This document shows, in pieces, positions 23,784-31,949 of a DNA stretch of 50,645 nucleotides. A program made the position numbers and the translations under genes. How positions within the stretch are numbered: position 1 is the stretch's first letter; the number at the start of each line of letters is the position of its first letter. Below the pieces are notes generated by a model. The model was not told the origin of the DNA. It made no database searches and saw only the letters and a program-made list of their open reading frames with translations. The DNA comes from SIG701 sp045577175 (GTDB taxonomy: Bacteria; Bacillota; Clostridia; Oscillospirales; CAG-272). The stretch lies in NCBI GenBank assembly GCA_045577175.1, contig JAZNHT010000019.1, forward strand, positions 1 to 50,645, read 5' to 3'.

Positions 23784-25721
23784 ATGAGCAATCGATTGGC
23801 AAAGGAAACAAGCCCCTATTTACTTCAACATAAAGATAATCCCGTGGAGTGGTATCCTTGGTGCGACGAGGCGTTTGAACGGGCAAAAAAAGAGGATAAA
23901 CCGATCTTTTTAAGTATTGGATACAGTGCGTGCCACTGGTGTCACGTGCTCGCTCACGAGAGTTTTGAGGATGAAGAAATTGCAAAGCTGCTAAACAAAT
24001 ATTATATGTCCATCAAGGTGGACAAGGAGGAGCGCCCCGACATTGACAGCGTCTATATGGCGGTCTGCCAAGCCTTCTCGGGAAGCGGCGGCTGGCCGAC
24101 AAGTATCTTTATGACCGCCGATCAAAAACCGTTTTTTGCGGGAACGTATTTCCCCAAAACTTCCCGTGGCGGTATGATAGGCTTTTATGAGCTACTGATC
24201 GCCATACACGAAAAGTGGGTTTCAGACCGCAATATGCTCTTGCGGGATTCGGAGAAAATTATTCAGCATCTGAACAGCACGGAATGCGCGTCGGACATAG
24301 CAGATATTGACCTGACTCATTTGGCAGTCTCTCAATACCAGCACATCTATGATGAAGAGCACGGCGGCTTCGGGCGAGCGCCGAAGTTTCCAACACCGCA
24401 TAATTTGCTGTTTTTGCTGAATTACTATGAGCGCAACCAAACACCATCCTGTCTGCACATGGCGGAGCATACCCTCTTGCAGATGTACCGCGGCGGAATG
24501 TTTGACCACATTGGATTTGGTTTCTGCCGATATTCCACCGATAAAAAGTTTCTCGTTCCCCATTTTGAAAAAATGCTGTACGACAATGCGCTCCTGATTC
24601 TTGCTTATTGCAAAGCGTATGCGGTGACAAAAAAGGAGATATATCTTGAGATTGCAGAAAAAACGGCAAGCTATATTCTCCGTGAGATGACCTCGCCCGA
24701 GGGTGGTTTTTACAGTTCCCAAGACGCCGACAGCGAAGGCGAGGAAGGAAAATACTATCTGGTTACACCGAAGGAGATCATCGGACTGCTTGGACAAGAG
24801 GATGGCGAACGATTCAACCGTCATTTTGATATAACGGACGCAGGCAATTTTGAGGGCAAGAATATCCCCAATCTGCTTAAAAATGATCCTTCGGACAAGT
24901 CATTTGAACCATTTCTTTCGCTACTTGATGAGTACCGTAAAAAGCGAACCTCTCTCCATCGCGACGAAAAGATCTTAACGTCATGGAACAGTTTGATGAT
25001 CTCCGCTATGTGTGAGCTCTATCTTGTAAGCGGAAAGGAAATCTATCTTTCCGTAGCGCAAAACGCAGACAGCTTTATACAAAAATATCTGTGTGACGGT
25101 GATGCGCTCTACGTCAGCTTTCATATGGAAAAACGAGGTGTGAGAGGATTCCTCGATGATTATTCCGCGTATGTTTTTGCCCAACTTTCGCTGTATCGTG
25201 CGACGCTCAAAAACGAATATTTGAATCGGGCAAAGCGTTTGTGCGATAAGGTCATATCGGATTTCGGGGATAACACGGGTGGATTTTATTTATACGGCAA
25301 AGATCACGAAGAGCTTATCCTGCGACCGAAAGAAACCTATGACGGCGCAATCCCAAGCGGAAATTCGTTGATGGCTTATAACCTTGTGCGCCTGTCTCTT
25401 ATTACAGACGAGGAAAAATACAAAACCGAAGCGGAACGGCAGCTTGATTTTCTCGCACAAAGCGCGGCACAATATCCCACAAACCACGCTATGTTTTTGA
25501 CTGCGCTTTTGGAGCATGAAAATCCATCGATGAAAGTAACTGCTGTACTTGACACTCAGACAGACAAAAACAGCTTACTTCTCGAGCTGCCGCAGGATGC
25601 AATCATCGTTTTGAAAAATCCAACCAAGGACTATCCCCTCAAAAACGGCAAGACCACCTATTACGTGTGCCGAGGTCACAGCTGCCTACCGCCAACCAAT
25701 GACTTGTATGGATTTCTTTGA
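23784..25721 (+). CDS. Thioredoxin-domain protein, DUF255/YyaL (SSP411) family
   Basis: A 645-residue protein. The N-terminal thioredoxin-like DUF255 domain starts NRLAKETSPYLLQHKDNPV and carries the signature SIGYSACHWCHVLAHESFED (near residue 45; CxxC-like CHWC). The larger C-terminal part is an (alpha/alpha)6-barrel resembling N-acylglucosamine epimerases and glycosidases (PHFEKMLYDNALL, SSQDADSEGEEGKYY, LTSWNSLMISAM). The ATG at 23784 has CGGAGGTGAAG upstream; an earlier in-frame ATG (23718) does not. The biochemical role is unsettled. It is divergent from the oxidoreductase pair. Confidence 0.92.
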   Translation: MSNRLAKETSPYLLQHKDNPVEWYPWCDEAFERAKKEDKPIFLSIGYSACHWCHVLAHESFEDEEIAKLLNKYYMSIKVDKEERPDIDSVYMAVCQAFSGSGGWPTSIFMTADQKPFFAGTYFPKTSRGGMIGFYELLIAIHEKWVSDRNMLLRDSEKIIQHLNSTECASDIADIDLTHLAVSQYQHIYDEEHGGFGRAPKFPTPHNLLFLLNYYERNQTPSCLHMAEHTLLQMYRGGMFDHIGFGFCRYSTDKKFLVPHFEKMLYDNALLILAYCKAYAVTKKEIYLEIAEKTASYILREMTSPEGGFYSSQDADSEGEEGKYYLVTPKEIIGLLGQEDGERFNRHFDITDAGNFEGKNIPNLLKNDPSDKSFEPFLSLLDEYRKKRTSLHRDEKILTSWNSLMISAMCELYLVSGKEIYLSVAQNADSFIQKYLCDGDALYVSFHMEKRGVRGFLDDYSAYVFAQLSLYRATLKNEYLNRAKRLCDKVISDFGDNTGGFYLYGKDHEELILRPKETYDGAIPSGNSLMAYNLVRLSLITDEEKYKTEAERQLDFLAQSAAQYPTNHAMFLTALLEHENPSMKVTAVLDTQTDKNSLLLELPQDAIIVLKNPTKDYPLKNGKTTYYVCRGHSCLPPTNDLYGFL

Positions 25722-25803
25722 ATTTGTTAAAACCTATTTTTACAAGAATGCTCTGTGAGAACTACGGACTAAAAGCAATGCGATAACCAGTATTTGTTGA
25801 TGT

Positions 25804-25832
25804 GTGAAGGTTCAAATCCGATCACAAAAAAC
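25804..25832 (+). repeat. Dispersed repeat, copy 2
   Basis: GTGAAGGTTCAAATCC followed by GATCACAAAAAAC. It differs from copy 3 (26082-26110) at one base. Similarity resumes further on (TATAGTCGATAGACAG here, TATAATCGATTGACAG at copy 3), so the unit is about 85 bp. The TTCAAAT core resembles a tRNA T-loop, but flanking bases do not form a T-stem. Confidence 0.85.
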
Positions 25833-25863
25833 GGAAAATATCTTTTTTATAGTCGATAGACAG

Positions 25864-25893
25864 AAAAAAGCACTTCAAAAGAAGTGCTTTTTT
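25864..25893. terminator. Bidirectional terminator after dispersed repeat 2
   Basis: AAAAAA, then the stem GCACTTC/GAAGTGC with loop AAAA, then TTTTTT. It works in either direction and lies between the DUF255 gene and the hairpin array. Confidence 0.85.
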
Positions 25894-25902
25894 CAACGAA
25901 AT

Positions 25903-26077
25903 TTGCCCTTCGGGCAAGTGAAATATTTCTGCGAAATGTGAAATACGCCTGCGGCGTGTGAAATATTCGCTTCGCGAATGTAGGCGAATTTCATTTCACA
26001 TCTCACGCAGTGAGATATTTCACAATTTACGAAGTAAATTATTTCACATTCGACGAGGTCGAATATTTCACTTGCAA
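25903..26077. repeat. Array of perfect short hairpins in inverted arrangement
   Basis: Left half: four perfect hairpins of differing stem sequence and 3-nt loops TTC, TGC, TGC, TTC (stems at 25903-25917, 25925-25937, 25945-25957, 25965-25979), separated by the identical linker GTGAAAT. An irregular 13-base centre follows (25980-25992). Right half: linker ATTTCAC (reverse complement of GTGAAAT) four times, separating three perfect 7-bp hairpins with loops GCA, GAA, GAG (26000-26016, 26024-26040, 26048-26064), ending in TTGCAA. The right half is the same kind of unit in opposite orientation, so the linkers can pair into one large branched structure. It has no coding function; ORFs across it are artefacts. 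Confidence 0.9.
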
Positions 26078-26081
26078 TTTT

Positions 26082-26110
26082 GTGAAGGTTCAAATCCGAT
26101 CACGAAAAAC
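26082..26110 (+). repeat. Dispersed repeat, copy 3
   Basis: GTGAAGGTTCAAATCC followed by GATCACGAAAAAC, directly after the hairpin array. It is in the same orientation as copies 1 and 2. Confidence 0.85.
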
Positions 26111-26141
26111 GCGAAGTTTCTTTTCTATAATCGATTGACAG

Positions 26142-26166
26142 AAAGCATCCGAAAGGATGCTTTTTT
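26142..26166 (+). terminator. Terminator after dispersed repeat 3
   Basis: Stem AAGCATCC/GGATGCTT with GAAA tetraloop, then a run of T. Together with 25864-25893 it insulates the hairpin array from transcription. Confidence 0.85.
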
Positions 26167-26188
26167 CTTTTGTGTTTTCACCTCTCTC

Positions 26189-26217
26189 TTGACAATGTAT
26201 ATATATCATGCTAAAAT
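26189..26217 (+). promoter_or_regulatory. Promoter of the uridine-kinase-like gene
   Basis: Perfect -35 TTGACA (26189-26194), 17-bp spacer, -10 TAAAAT (26212-26217). Confidence 0.75.
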
Positions 26218-26267
26218 AAACTTGCGCAACACCACCAACCATTATTGAAAACATGTGGAGGTAACTG

Positions 26268-26915
26268 ATGGGATCAAAAATCATCGGTATCTGCGGCCCG
26301 TCCGGAAGCGGAAAAAGCACCGTTGCAGCTGCATTAGCTGAACAGTTAGGCGCATCCGTTATACATTTAGATCAGTATTTCAAAAAAGAACTTCCTCAGA
26401 TATGCTCGCCGGACGATAATCAGTATTACCCTGATTGGAACAGCCCCGAATCCATCCATTCGGATAAAGTTTTGGAACGGATTCTTGAAGAAAAACAAAA
26501 CGGATCGTCTGAATGGGTGATTGTTGAAGGAATGCTTTTGTTTTGTATCGCATCGTTATATGAACTGTTAGATATTAAGATTTTTGTTACGGCAAAAACC
26601 GAGACATGTCTGTATCGGCGAATCGTGCGTAATATCAATCTGTTCAAGCAAAGTGCCGAGGATATCGGCGCGTATTATTTAAAATGCGCCCGGCACAGAG
26701 AAGCTGTCTATTGCCTGCCTTTTGCAAACCGTGCAGACTATCTTATCGACAATGATGTTTCTTTTTCGGATCAGCTGAAACAGCTCGTGCTTGCTTTGCA
26801 AGACAATGGCGAACAACCCCACCCTGCGCCAGAAAGCAACCGTACGGATGCTTTATTCTTTTCTTCACATTTATTATCCGCACTTCACTATGCCCGAAAA
26901 TCGTTTTTCCCTTGA
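26268..26915 (+). CDS. P-loop kinase of the uridine kinase type
   Basis: A 215-residue NTPase starting MGSKIIGICGPSGSGKSTVA, a Walker A loop (GPSGSGKST, residues 9-17). LDQYFKKE (the DDFY-like Asp near residue 34) and PDWNSPESIHSDKV follow, with VIVEGMLLFC as Walker B, the layout of uridine and nicotinamide-riboside kinases. A lid with arginines (YRRIVRNINLF) is present. Substrate cannot be told: uridine, cytidine, pantothenate or a nicotinamide nucleoside are all possible. The last 35 residues are unlike the family. It has its own promoter and GGAGGTAAC ribosome site. Confidence 0.8.
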   Translation: MGSKIIGICGPSGSGKSTVAAALAEQLGASVIHLDQYFKKELPQICSPDDNQYYPDWNSPESIHSDKVLERILEEKQNGSSEWVIVEGMLLFCIASLYELLDIKIFVTAKTETCLYRRIVRNINLFKQSAEDIGAYYLKCARHREAVYCLPFANRADYLIDNDVSFSDQLKQLVLALQDNGEQPHPAPESNRTDALFFSSHLLSALHYARKSFFP

Positions 26916-26940
26916 CGGTATTCATTTTGTATGATATAAT
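26912..26940 (+). promoter_or_regulatory. Promoter of the NahK-like kinase gene
   Basis: -35 TTGACG (26912-26917, overlapping the preceding stop codon), 17-bp spacer, perfect -10 TATAAT (26935-26940). Confidence 0.8.
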
Positions 26941-27019
26941 GAATATAATGTAGAATATCGCACAAATCTGCGCGTCACGCAAAAATCCATCATCATATTA
27001 AAGTTTGGAGAGTGGCATC

Positions 27020-28132
27020 ATGAATGTGTCAGAAGCACAAATCGCAGAGCTTGCCTCTTTGTTTATGCTCAAAGGCAAGGTGAAATCCATTGAGGTTGTA
27101 AATTACGGTCACATCAACGGTACATACTACGTCGATATGGATGACAGCGGTACGGTAACCCGTTACGTTTTCCAGAAGCTGAATATCTACGTGTTCAAAA
27201 ACCCGAAGCAAATCATGAGCAATATCGAGAAGATCACCACGCATATCGCAGGAAAGCTGGAGGAATCGGGCAAAAGCCGCGACTGCGTGCTTCATTTCGC
27301 TCACTGCGAAAACGGCAAAAACTATCTCGTGGACGATCAGGGATTCTGGCGCGTTTCCGAATACGTGCCGAACTCTGTTACCTATATGACGGATATTCCG
27401 CACGATAAGCTCCGCTCCGCAGGACGCGCGTTCGGCGAATTTCAGACGATGCTCTCCGATTTCGACGCAACGCAGCTCTACGAAACGATCCCGAATTTCC
27501 ACAATACAAGAAGCCGTATCGCCGTGCTCATGCGCCACGCGAATGAGGATCCGTGCGGACGCGTGGACGAGGTGCAGGATGAGCTTGAGCGCATCCGCCG
27601 CCTGAAGCCGCTCGGCGTCCGTCTGAATGAGCTGATCGACTCGCAGGAGATGCCCTTCCGCGTCACGCACAATGATACGAAGATCAACAACGTCCTGTTT
27701 GATAAGGACACGGGCGAGGCAAAAACGGTTATCGATCTCGACACCGTTATGCCCGGGCTCGTTGTACACGATTTCGGCGATGCCGTCCGCTTCTCCGCAA
27801 ACACGGCGGCGGAGGACGAGGCGGATTTGTCTAAGGTCGCTCTCGACATCGAGGCATTCCGCGCCTTTGCTGAGGGATTTATCCCCGAGGTTGCCGCCAC
27901 ACTCACCCCGATTGAGATCAAGACGATGGCACTCGGCGCGTTCACGATGACGCTGGAGGTCGCCGTCCGTTTTCTGGACGATCACATCACGGGCGACCAG
28001 TATTTCAAGACCGCATACCGTGGGCACAATCTCGTGCGCGCACGCTGTCAGCTCCGCCTCGCCGAGGAGATGTACGACCACATGGGCGAGATGAACAAGA
28101 TCATTTCCGAGATCGCAGGAATGGCATTCTGA
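27020..28132 (+). CDS. Phosphotransferase-family kinase, N-acetylhexosamine 1-kinase-like
   Basis: A 370-residue member of the aminoglycoside phosphotransferase/choline kinase fold. YGHINGTYYVDM is the nucleotide-binding hairpin, the Brenner-type catalytic loop is RVTHNDTKINNVLFD (catalytic Asp near residue 218) and VIDLDTVMPGLVVHDFGDAVRF holds the metal-binding Asp. THNDTKINNVLFD and LDTVMPG match NahK-type N-acetylhexosamine 1-kinases, so an anomeric sugar phosphate is the likely product; the exact sugar is unknown. The ATG at 27020 follows GGAGAG; the TTG at 27005 overlaps that site. Confidence 0.85.
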   Translation: MNVSEAQIAELASLFMLKGKVKSIEVVNYGHINGTYYVDMDDSGTVTRYVFQKLNIYVFKNPKQIMSNIEKITTHIAGKLEESGKSRDCVLHFAHCENGKNYLVDDQGFWRVSEYVPNSVTYMTDIPHDKLRSAGRAFGEFQTMLSDFDATQLYETIPNFHNTRSRIAVLMRHANEDPCGRVDEVQDELERIRRLKPLGVRLNELIDSQEMPFRVTHNDTKINNVLFDKDTGEAKTVIDLDTVMPGLVVHDFGDAVRFSANTAAEDEADLSKVALDIEAFRAFAEGFIPEVAATLTPIEIKTMALGAFTMTLEVAVRFLDDHITGDQYFKTAYRGHNLVRARCQLRLAEEMYDHMGEMNKIISEIAGMAF

Positions 28133-28140
28133 TCCATAGA

Positions 28141-28168
28141 AAAAAGTCCGCCCGGGGCGGACTTTTTT
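28141..28168 (+). terminator. Intrinsic terminator after the NahK-like gene
   Basis: AAAAA, the stem GTCCGCC/GGCGGAC with loop CGG, then TTTTTT. Confidence 0.9.
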
Positions 28169-28179
28169 GGGTAAAACCG

Positions 28180-28208
28180 TTGCTTTTTCCAGTAATGTGT
28201 GCTATAAT
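28180..28208 (+). promoter_or_regulatory. Promoter of the lipoprotein hydrolase gene
   Basis: TTGCTT (28180-28185), 17-bp spacer, perfect TATAAT (28203-28208), then AAGGAG and ATG at 28234. Confidence 0.75.
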
Positions 28209-28233
28209 ACAGAAAAAACAAAGGAGTACATAT

Positions 28234-29637
28234 ATGCGACTCATATCGATCCTGCTTGTGCTTTGCACCCTGCTCTCTTTAGCGGCGTGCACAAGCACGC
28301 AAAAACCGCCCTTCGACACCGGAAATCCGTTGTCTACGGACAGTGACACGGCAATCCCCGATACCACGGTGCCGGAAACGGAACCCGAGACAGAGCCTGA
28401 AACCGAACCCGAAACGGAGGTTAAACTAACCATGGAAGAAAAAATGGCAAACGATCTTCTCGCCGCATTGGACAAAGAAATCACAATCCAATACTATCCC
28501 GAATTTGATTCAAGCGCGTATCCGAGCGTGCAGGCGATCACCTACAACGGCGCGGACATCGGCAGCAACAAGACGAAGGTATTCGCTTACATCGGCTTCC
28601 CCGAGGGCGCAAGCGCAGAAAATCCCGTGCCGGCTGTCGTTTTGGTGCACGGAAGCCAGGCAGGTATTCCGTATGCACAATGGGTAAAGCTGTGGAATGA
28701 CCGCGGCTATGCGGCGATTTCCCTCTCCACAAGCAACTACTTCCCGCTGAACAACGTCGCCGGTGACAAGGAGTACAACGGCGAGCTTGAAAACTGGAGC
28801 CGCGATCTCTACGGCCCGTTCCTTGAGGAAGGCTACATGACCGCACCGCACAACGACGGCATGAACGATTCCGCCAAGCCCTATCCGATGCAGTGGATGT
28901 ACAACGCGATCACCGCAGTTATTCATGCAAACAACCTGCTCCGCGCGGATGAGCGCGTAGACAGCGAGAAAATCGGTATCACCGGTGTTTCGTGGGGCGG
29001 TGTTGTTACCTCCCTTGTAATCGGCTACGATACCCGTTACGCATTTGCCATCCCCGTTTACGGCTCAGGATACCTGACCGAGGCGCACACCGGCTTTGCC
29101 GATATTTTCAGTAAGGATCGCAACCCGAAGTACTGGCTGGCTGAGACGCGCTTCCAGTACGCGGATATGCCGATTCTGTGGCTCTGCATGAACAATGATG
29201 CGCCGTTCTCTCTGAACTCAAACAGCAAATCGTATCTCGACACGCTTCCGAACAATGCGGACACCCGTCTTTCCGCCATCAGCGGCTGGAGCCACAGCCA
29301 CGGAGCGACATGGAGCCGCAACGATGCCTACATCTTCGCCGATTCCGTTTGCAAAGGCGGCGATAAGATGCCTGCCCTTCTCATGAAGGACGGTGTGCCG
29401 GTCATTGAAAATCCGAGCGACGTGAAGATCGATTCTTTGAAGCTCTACTATCTGACGGAGGAATTCGCCTACACCAACGGAGTCGCACCGACGTGGTCCA
29501 CCAAGCGCATCAAATATAACAACGGCGATTTCACCGTAGAGATTCCCGAGGACGCAAAGGTTTACTACTTCGAAATCAGCTACAAAATCAACGGAAGTGT
29601 CTGCTACACGACCACCGAAATGATTACAGTCGAATAA
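28234..29637 (+). CDS. Lipoprotein alpha/beta hydrolase (esterase/peptidase-like)
   Basis: A 467-residue surface lipoprotein. The signal peptide MRLISILLVLCTLLSLAACTS has lipobox LAAC (lipidated Cys19). A flexible acidic linker with TEPE repeats (about residues 45-65) precedes an alpha/beta hydrolase: VVLVHGSQAG near residue 135 (oxyanion region), nucleophile elbow GVSWGG near residue 250, and GWSHSHGATW near residue 350 with the likely catalytic His. The last 85 residues form an Ig-like or PhoPQ-related beta module. It resembles acetyl-xylan esterase/dienelactone-hydrolase types acting outside the cell. Substrate unknown. Confidence 0.85.
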   Translation: MRLISILLVLCTLLSLAACTSTQKPPFDTGNPLSTDSDTAIPDTTVPETEPETEPETEPETEVKLTMEEKMANDLLAALDKEITIQYYPEFDSSAYPSVQAITYNGADIGSNKTKVFAYIGFPEGASAENPVPAVVLVHGSQAGIPYAQWVKLWNDRGYAAISLSTSNYFPLNNVAGDKEYNGELENWSRDLYGPFLEEGYMTAPHNDGMNDSAKPYPMQWMYNAITAVIHANNLLRADERVDSEKIGITGVSWGGVVTSLVIGYDTRYAFAIPVYGSGYLTEAHTGFADIFSKDRNPKYWLAETRFQYADMPILWLCMNNDAPFSLNSNSKSYLDTLPNNADTRLSAISGWSHSHGATWSRNDAYIFADSVCKGGDKMPALLMKDGVPVIENPSDVKIDSLKLYYLTEEFAYTNGVAPTWSTKRIKYNNGDFTVEIPEDAKVYYFEISYKINGSVCYTTTEMITVE

Positions 29638-29643
29638 ATCTTC

Positions 29644-29673
29644 ATCCCCGTGCCGCCGCACGGGGATATTTCT
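29644..29673 (+). terminator. Terminator after the lipoprotein gene
   Basis: The 10-bp stem ATCCCCGTGC/GCACGGGGAT with a 4-nt loop is followed by ATTTCTT. Confidence 0.7.
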
Positions 29674-29694
29674 TGCTCTTTTTCCCAAATCCTC

Positions 29695-29723
29695 TTGCAT
29701 TTCGGGCGAAAAAGCGGTATAAT
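29695..29723 (+). promoter_or_regulatory. Promoter of serS
   Basis: TTGCAT (29695-29700), 17-bp spacer, perfect TATAAT (29718-29723). The leader is only about 35 nt, so there is no room for a T-box. Confidence 0.8.
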
Positions 29724-29765
29724 AACTGTATTATCATAAAATTCTCCACCGAGGAGGCATATCCT

Positions 29766-31052
29766 ATGCTGGACATTAAATTTCTGAGAGAAAATCCCGA
29801 AATCGTAAAGCAGAATATCAAAAACAAATTCCAGGACGCAAAGCTCCCGCTTGTTGACGAGGTGATCGCGCTGGACACCGAGCGCCGCCGCGTTATCAGC
29901 GAGGCTGACGCACTGCGCGGCAGCCGCAACAAATATTCCAAGCAGATCGGCGCTTTGATGGCACAGGGCAAAAAGGACGAGGCAGAGGAAATGAAGTGCC
30001 TCGTTACCGAGAATGCGCAGAAGCTCGCCGAGGACGAAGCACTGGAGAAGGAGCTGGACGAGAAGATCAAGAAGATCATGATGATTATTCCGAACATCAT
30101 CGATCCGTCCGTTCCGATCGGTAAGGACGATTCCGAGAACGTCGAAATTCAGAAGTACGGCGAGCCTGTCGTGCCGGATTTCGAGGTGCCGTATCACACC
30201 GACATCATGGAGCGTTTTGCGGGCATTGATCTCGATTCCGCACGCCGTGTTGCCGGCAACGGCTTCTACTACCTCATGGGCGACATCGCACGGCTCCACT
30301 CCGCTGTGATCTCCTACGCACGTGATTTCATGATCGAGCGCGGCTTCACCTACTGCATCCCGCCGTTCATGATCCGCTCCGACGTTGTTACGGGCGTTAT
30401 GAGCTTTGCAGAGATGGAAGCCATGATGTACAAGATCGAGGGCGAAGATCTCTACCTCATCGGTACGAGTGAGCACTCCATGATCGGTAAGTTCATCGAT
30501 CAGATCATCCCCGAGGCTGAGCTTCCCTACACGCTGACGAGCTATTCCCCTTGCTTCCGTAAGGAGAAGGGCGCGCACGGCATCGAGGAGCGCGGCGTGT
30601 ACCGCATCCACCAGTTCGAAAAGCAGGAGATGATCGTCGTCTGCAAGCCCGAGGACAGCATGATGTGGTACGACAAACTGTGGCAGAACACGGTCGATCT
30701 GTTCCGTTCGCTCGACATTCCCGTCCGCACGCTGGAGTGCTGCTCCGGTGACCTCGCGGATCTGAAGGTGAAATCCTGCGACGTGGAGGCATGGTCCCCG
30801 CGTCAGAAGAAGTATTTCGAGGTAGGCAGTTGCTCCAACCTCGGCGAGGCGCAGGCACGCCGTCTCCGCATCCGTGTAAACGGTGAGAGCGGCAAGTACC
30901 TCGCGCACACGCTGAACAACACAGTTGTGGCGCCGCCGCGTATGCTGATCGCGTTCCTTGAGAACAACTTGAACGCAGACGGCTCGGTGAATATTCCGGT
31001 TGCACTCCGTCCGTATATGGGCGGCAAGGAAAAGCTGATCCCTACGAAGTAA
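29766..31052 (+). CDS. serS: Seryl-tRNA synthetase
   Basis: A 428-residue class-II synthetase. The N-terminal long antiparallel coiled coil (residues 1-110, MLDIKFLRENPEIVKQNI through ALEKELDEKIKKI) grips the long variable arm of tRNA-Ser. The catalytic core has TSEH near residue 238, motif 2 in CFRKEKGAHGIEERGVYRIHQF, and motif 3 as TLNNTVVAPPRMLIAFLENN. Motif 3 reads PPRM where many bacteria have xxRT, a variant seen in clostridial SerRS. A GAGGAGG site precedes the ATG at 29766; the frame is open upstream without one. Confidence 0.97.
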   Translation: MLDIKFLRENPEIVKQNIKNKFQDAKLPLVDEVIALDTERRRVISEADALRGSRNKYSKQIGALMAQGKKDEAEEMKCLVTENAQKLAEDEALEKELDEKIKKIMMIIPNIIDPSVPIGKDDSENVEIQKYGEPVVPDFEVPYHTDIMERFAGIDLDSARRVAGNGFYYLMGDIARLHSAVISYARDFMIERGFTYCIPPFMIRSDVVTGVMSFAEMEAMMYKIEGEDLYLIGTSEHSMIGKFIDQIIPEAELPYTLTSYSPCFRKEKGAHGIEERGVYRIHQFEKQEMIVVCKPEDSMMWYDKLWQNTVDLFRSLDIPVRTLECCSGDLADLKVKSCDVEAWSPRQKKYFEVGSCSNLGEAQARRLRIRVNGESGKYLAHTLNNTVVAPPRMLIAFLENNLNADGSVNIPVALRPYMGGKEKLIPTK

Positions 31053-31064
31053 ATAGAAAAAGCA

Positions 31065-31096
31065 CATCCCCTGTTGGTTTCAACAGGGGATGTTTT
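31065..31096 (+). terminator. Intrinsic terminator after serS
   Basis: The perfect 12-bp stem CATCCCCTGTTG/CAACAGGGGATG with loop GTTT is followed by TTTT. The A-run upstream makes it usable in both directions. Confidence 0.88.
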
Positions 31097-31122
31097 GATT
31101 CTGCACGATATGCCGTCTGCGA

Positions 31123-31440
31123 TCACCATTCCACCGCAACATGATCGCCGTTTTTGTCTGTGAGCTCTATAAAAGGCGTTCCCGAATGCTTTTTTGCGAT
31201 TTTTCGCAGTTCGGCAAACAATCTCCTCATGGAGGCATCGGTCAAAGCATTCTGTTCGGTGAAACTTTGCTCTGCCGTATTCGGCGGAACTTCAAGCGTC
31301 ATTGAGGACGGAAGCTCGCGAGTTACCGTTTTATTCAGTTGCTTTACAGCATATTTTGCTATAACCCGATTGAAAATAAGCCAACTCGGAATGCAAAGGC
31401 GTAATCGCCGCTTTCCTCTCTCGTAAATTTGTATTTTCAT
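31123..31440 (-). CDS. Small hypothetical protein paired with an XRE regulator
   Basis: A 105-residue protein starting MKIQIYERGKRRLRLCIPSW, with a basic N-terminus, a helical middle (FNRVIAKYAVKQLNKTV) and a charged C-terminus (SGTPFIELTDKNGDHVAVEW). The arrangement resembles small partner proteins of DUF4097/YvlB-type regulators, where such genes sit beside an XRE-SHOCT-like regulator. It begins directly after the regulator's stop with no gap, so they form one unit. No enzymatic motif; role unknown. Confidence 0.6.
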   Translation of the reverse strand: MKIQIYERGKRRLRLCIPSWLIFNRVIAKYAVKQLNKTVTRELPSSMTLEVPPNTAEQSFTEQNALTDASMRRLFAELRKIAKKHSGTPFIELTDKNGDHVAVEW

Positions 31441-31926
31441 TTATACGACTTCCACTACGACTGTTTCGCCTTTCTTGCCTTCAAGCTCAACCAGTCGTCC
31501 GATCATGCCGCTTTCGACCATTTTGATTACAGATGCGAAATCAATCTTCGACAGATCCATGTTGCCGACATTCATTTGGGAAATCACACCCATTTCAAGC
31601 GCAAGTTTCACAAGCGGCATAGGAAGATTCACCTTGGCACGGTCACCGTTATCCTCTGCAAGAATACGAAGCACCATGTCATCAAATCTTTTTCTCTGTT
31701 CCGGAGGAACATAGGTCGCAACAGGCGTCTTCTCCCGCGACAGAAGATCGTCAACCGTGGTCTCATAGAGAGAAGCGATAGCAGGCAATAAAAATATATC
31801 CGGGCAGGAACCGTCATTTTCCCATTTGGATACTGCCTGCGGGGTAACCCCCAACTTCTCCGCCACTTCTTCCTGCGTCATACCTCGCGCACGCCGCTTC
31901 TCCGATAATTTTTCGCCAAGAGTCAT
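31441..31926 (-). CDS. XRE-family HTH regulator with SHOCT-like C-terminus
   Basis: A 161-residue protein. Residues 1-60 are a Cro/C1 HTH: LGEKLSEKRRARGMTQEEVA, then GVTPQAVSKWENDGSCPD, and LPAIASLYETTVDDLL. The C-terminal part (DFASVIKMVESGMIGRLVEL then EGKKGETVVVEVV) resembles the end of YvlB/SHOCT-like domains that often neighbour envelope-stress genes. The ATG at 31926 has AAAGGATGG upstream; the frame extends to 31974 without a better site. A palindrome overlaps its -10, so self-regulation is likely. Confidence 0.82.
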   Translation of the reverse strand: MTLGEKLSEKRRARGMTQEEVAEKLGVTPQAVSKWENDGSCPDIFLLPAIASLYETTVDDLLSREKTPVATYVPPEQRKRFDDMVLRILAEDNGDRAKVNLPMPLVKLALEMGVISQMNVGNMDLSKIDFASVIKMVESGMIGRLVELEGKKGETVVVEVV

Positions 31927-31949
31927 TCTCGTGTACCATCCTTTCTTTG

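Noticed and set aside
25903..26077. CRISPR array
   Set aside because: The repeated part is only 7 bases, the variable parts are palindromes rather than spacers, and the orientation flips midway. No cas gene is in the window.
25893..26248. Open frames running through the hairpin array on both strands (for example 25958-26248 plus, 25893-26093 minus)
   Set aside because: They are low-complexity readings of the palindromes and linkers, lack ribosome sites, and cross a terminator.
29641..29765. T-box riboswitch before serS
   Set aside because: The leader after the promoter is about 35 nt and has no T-box sequence.
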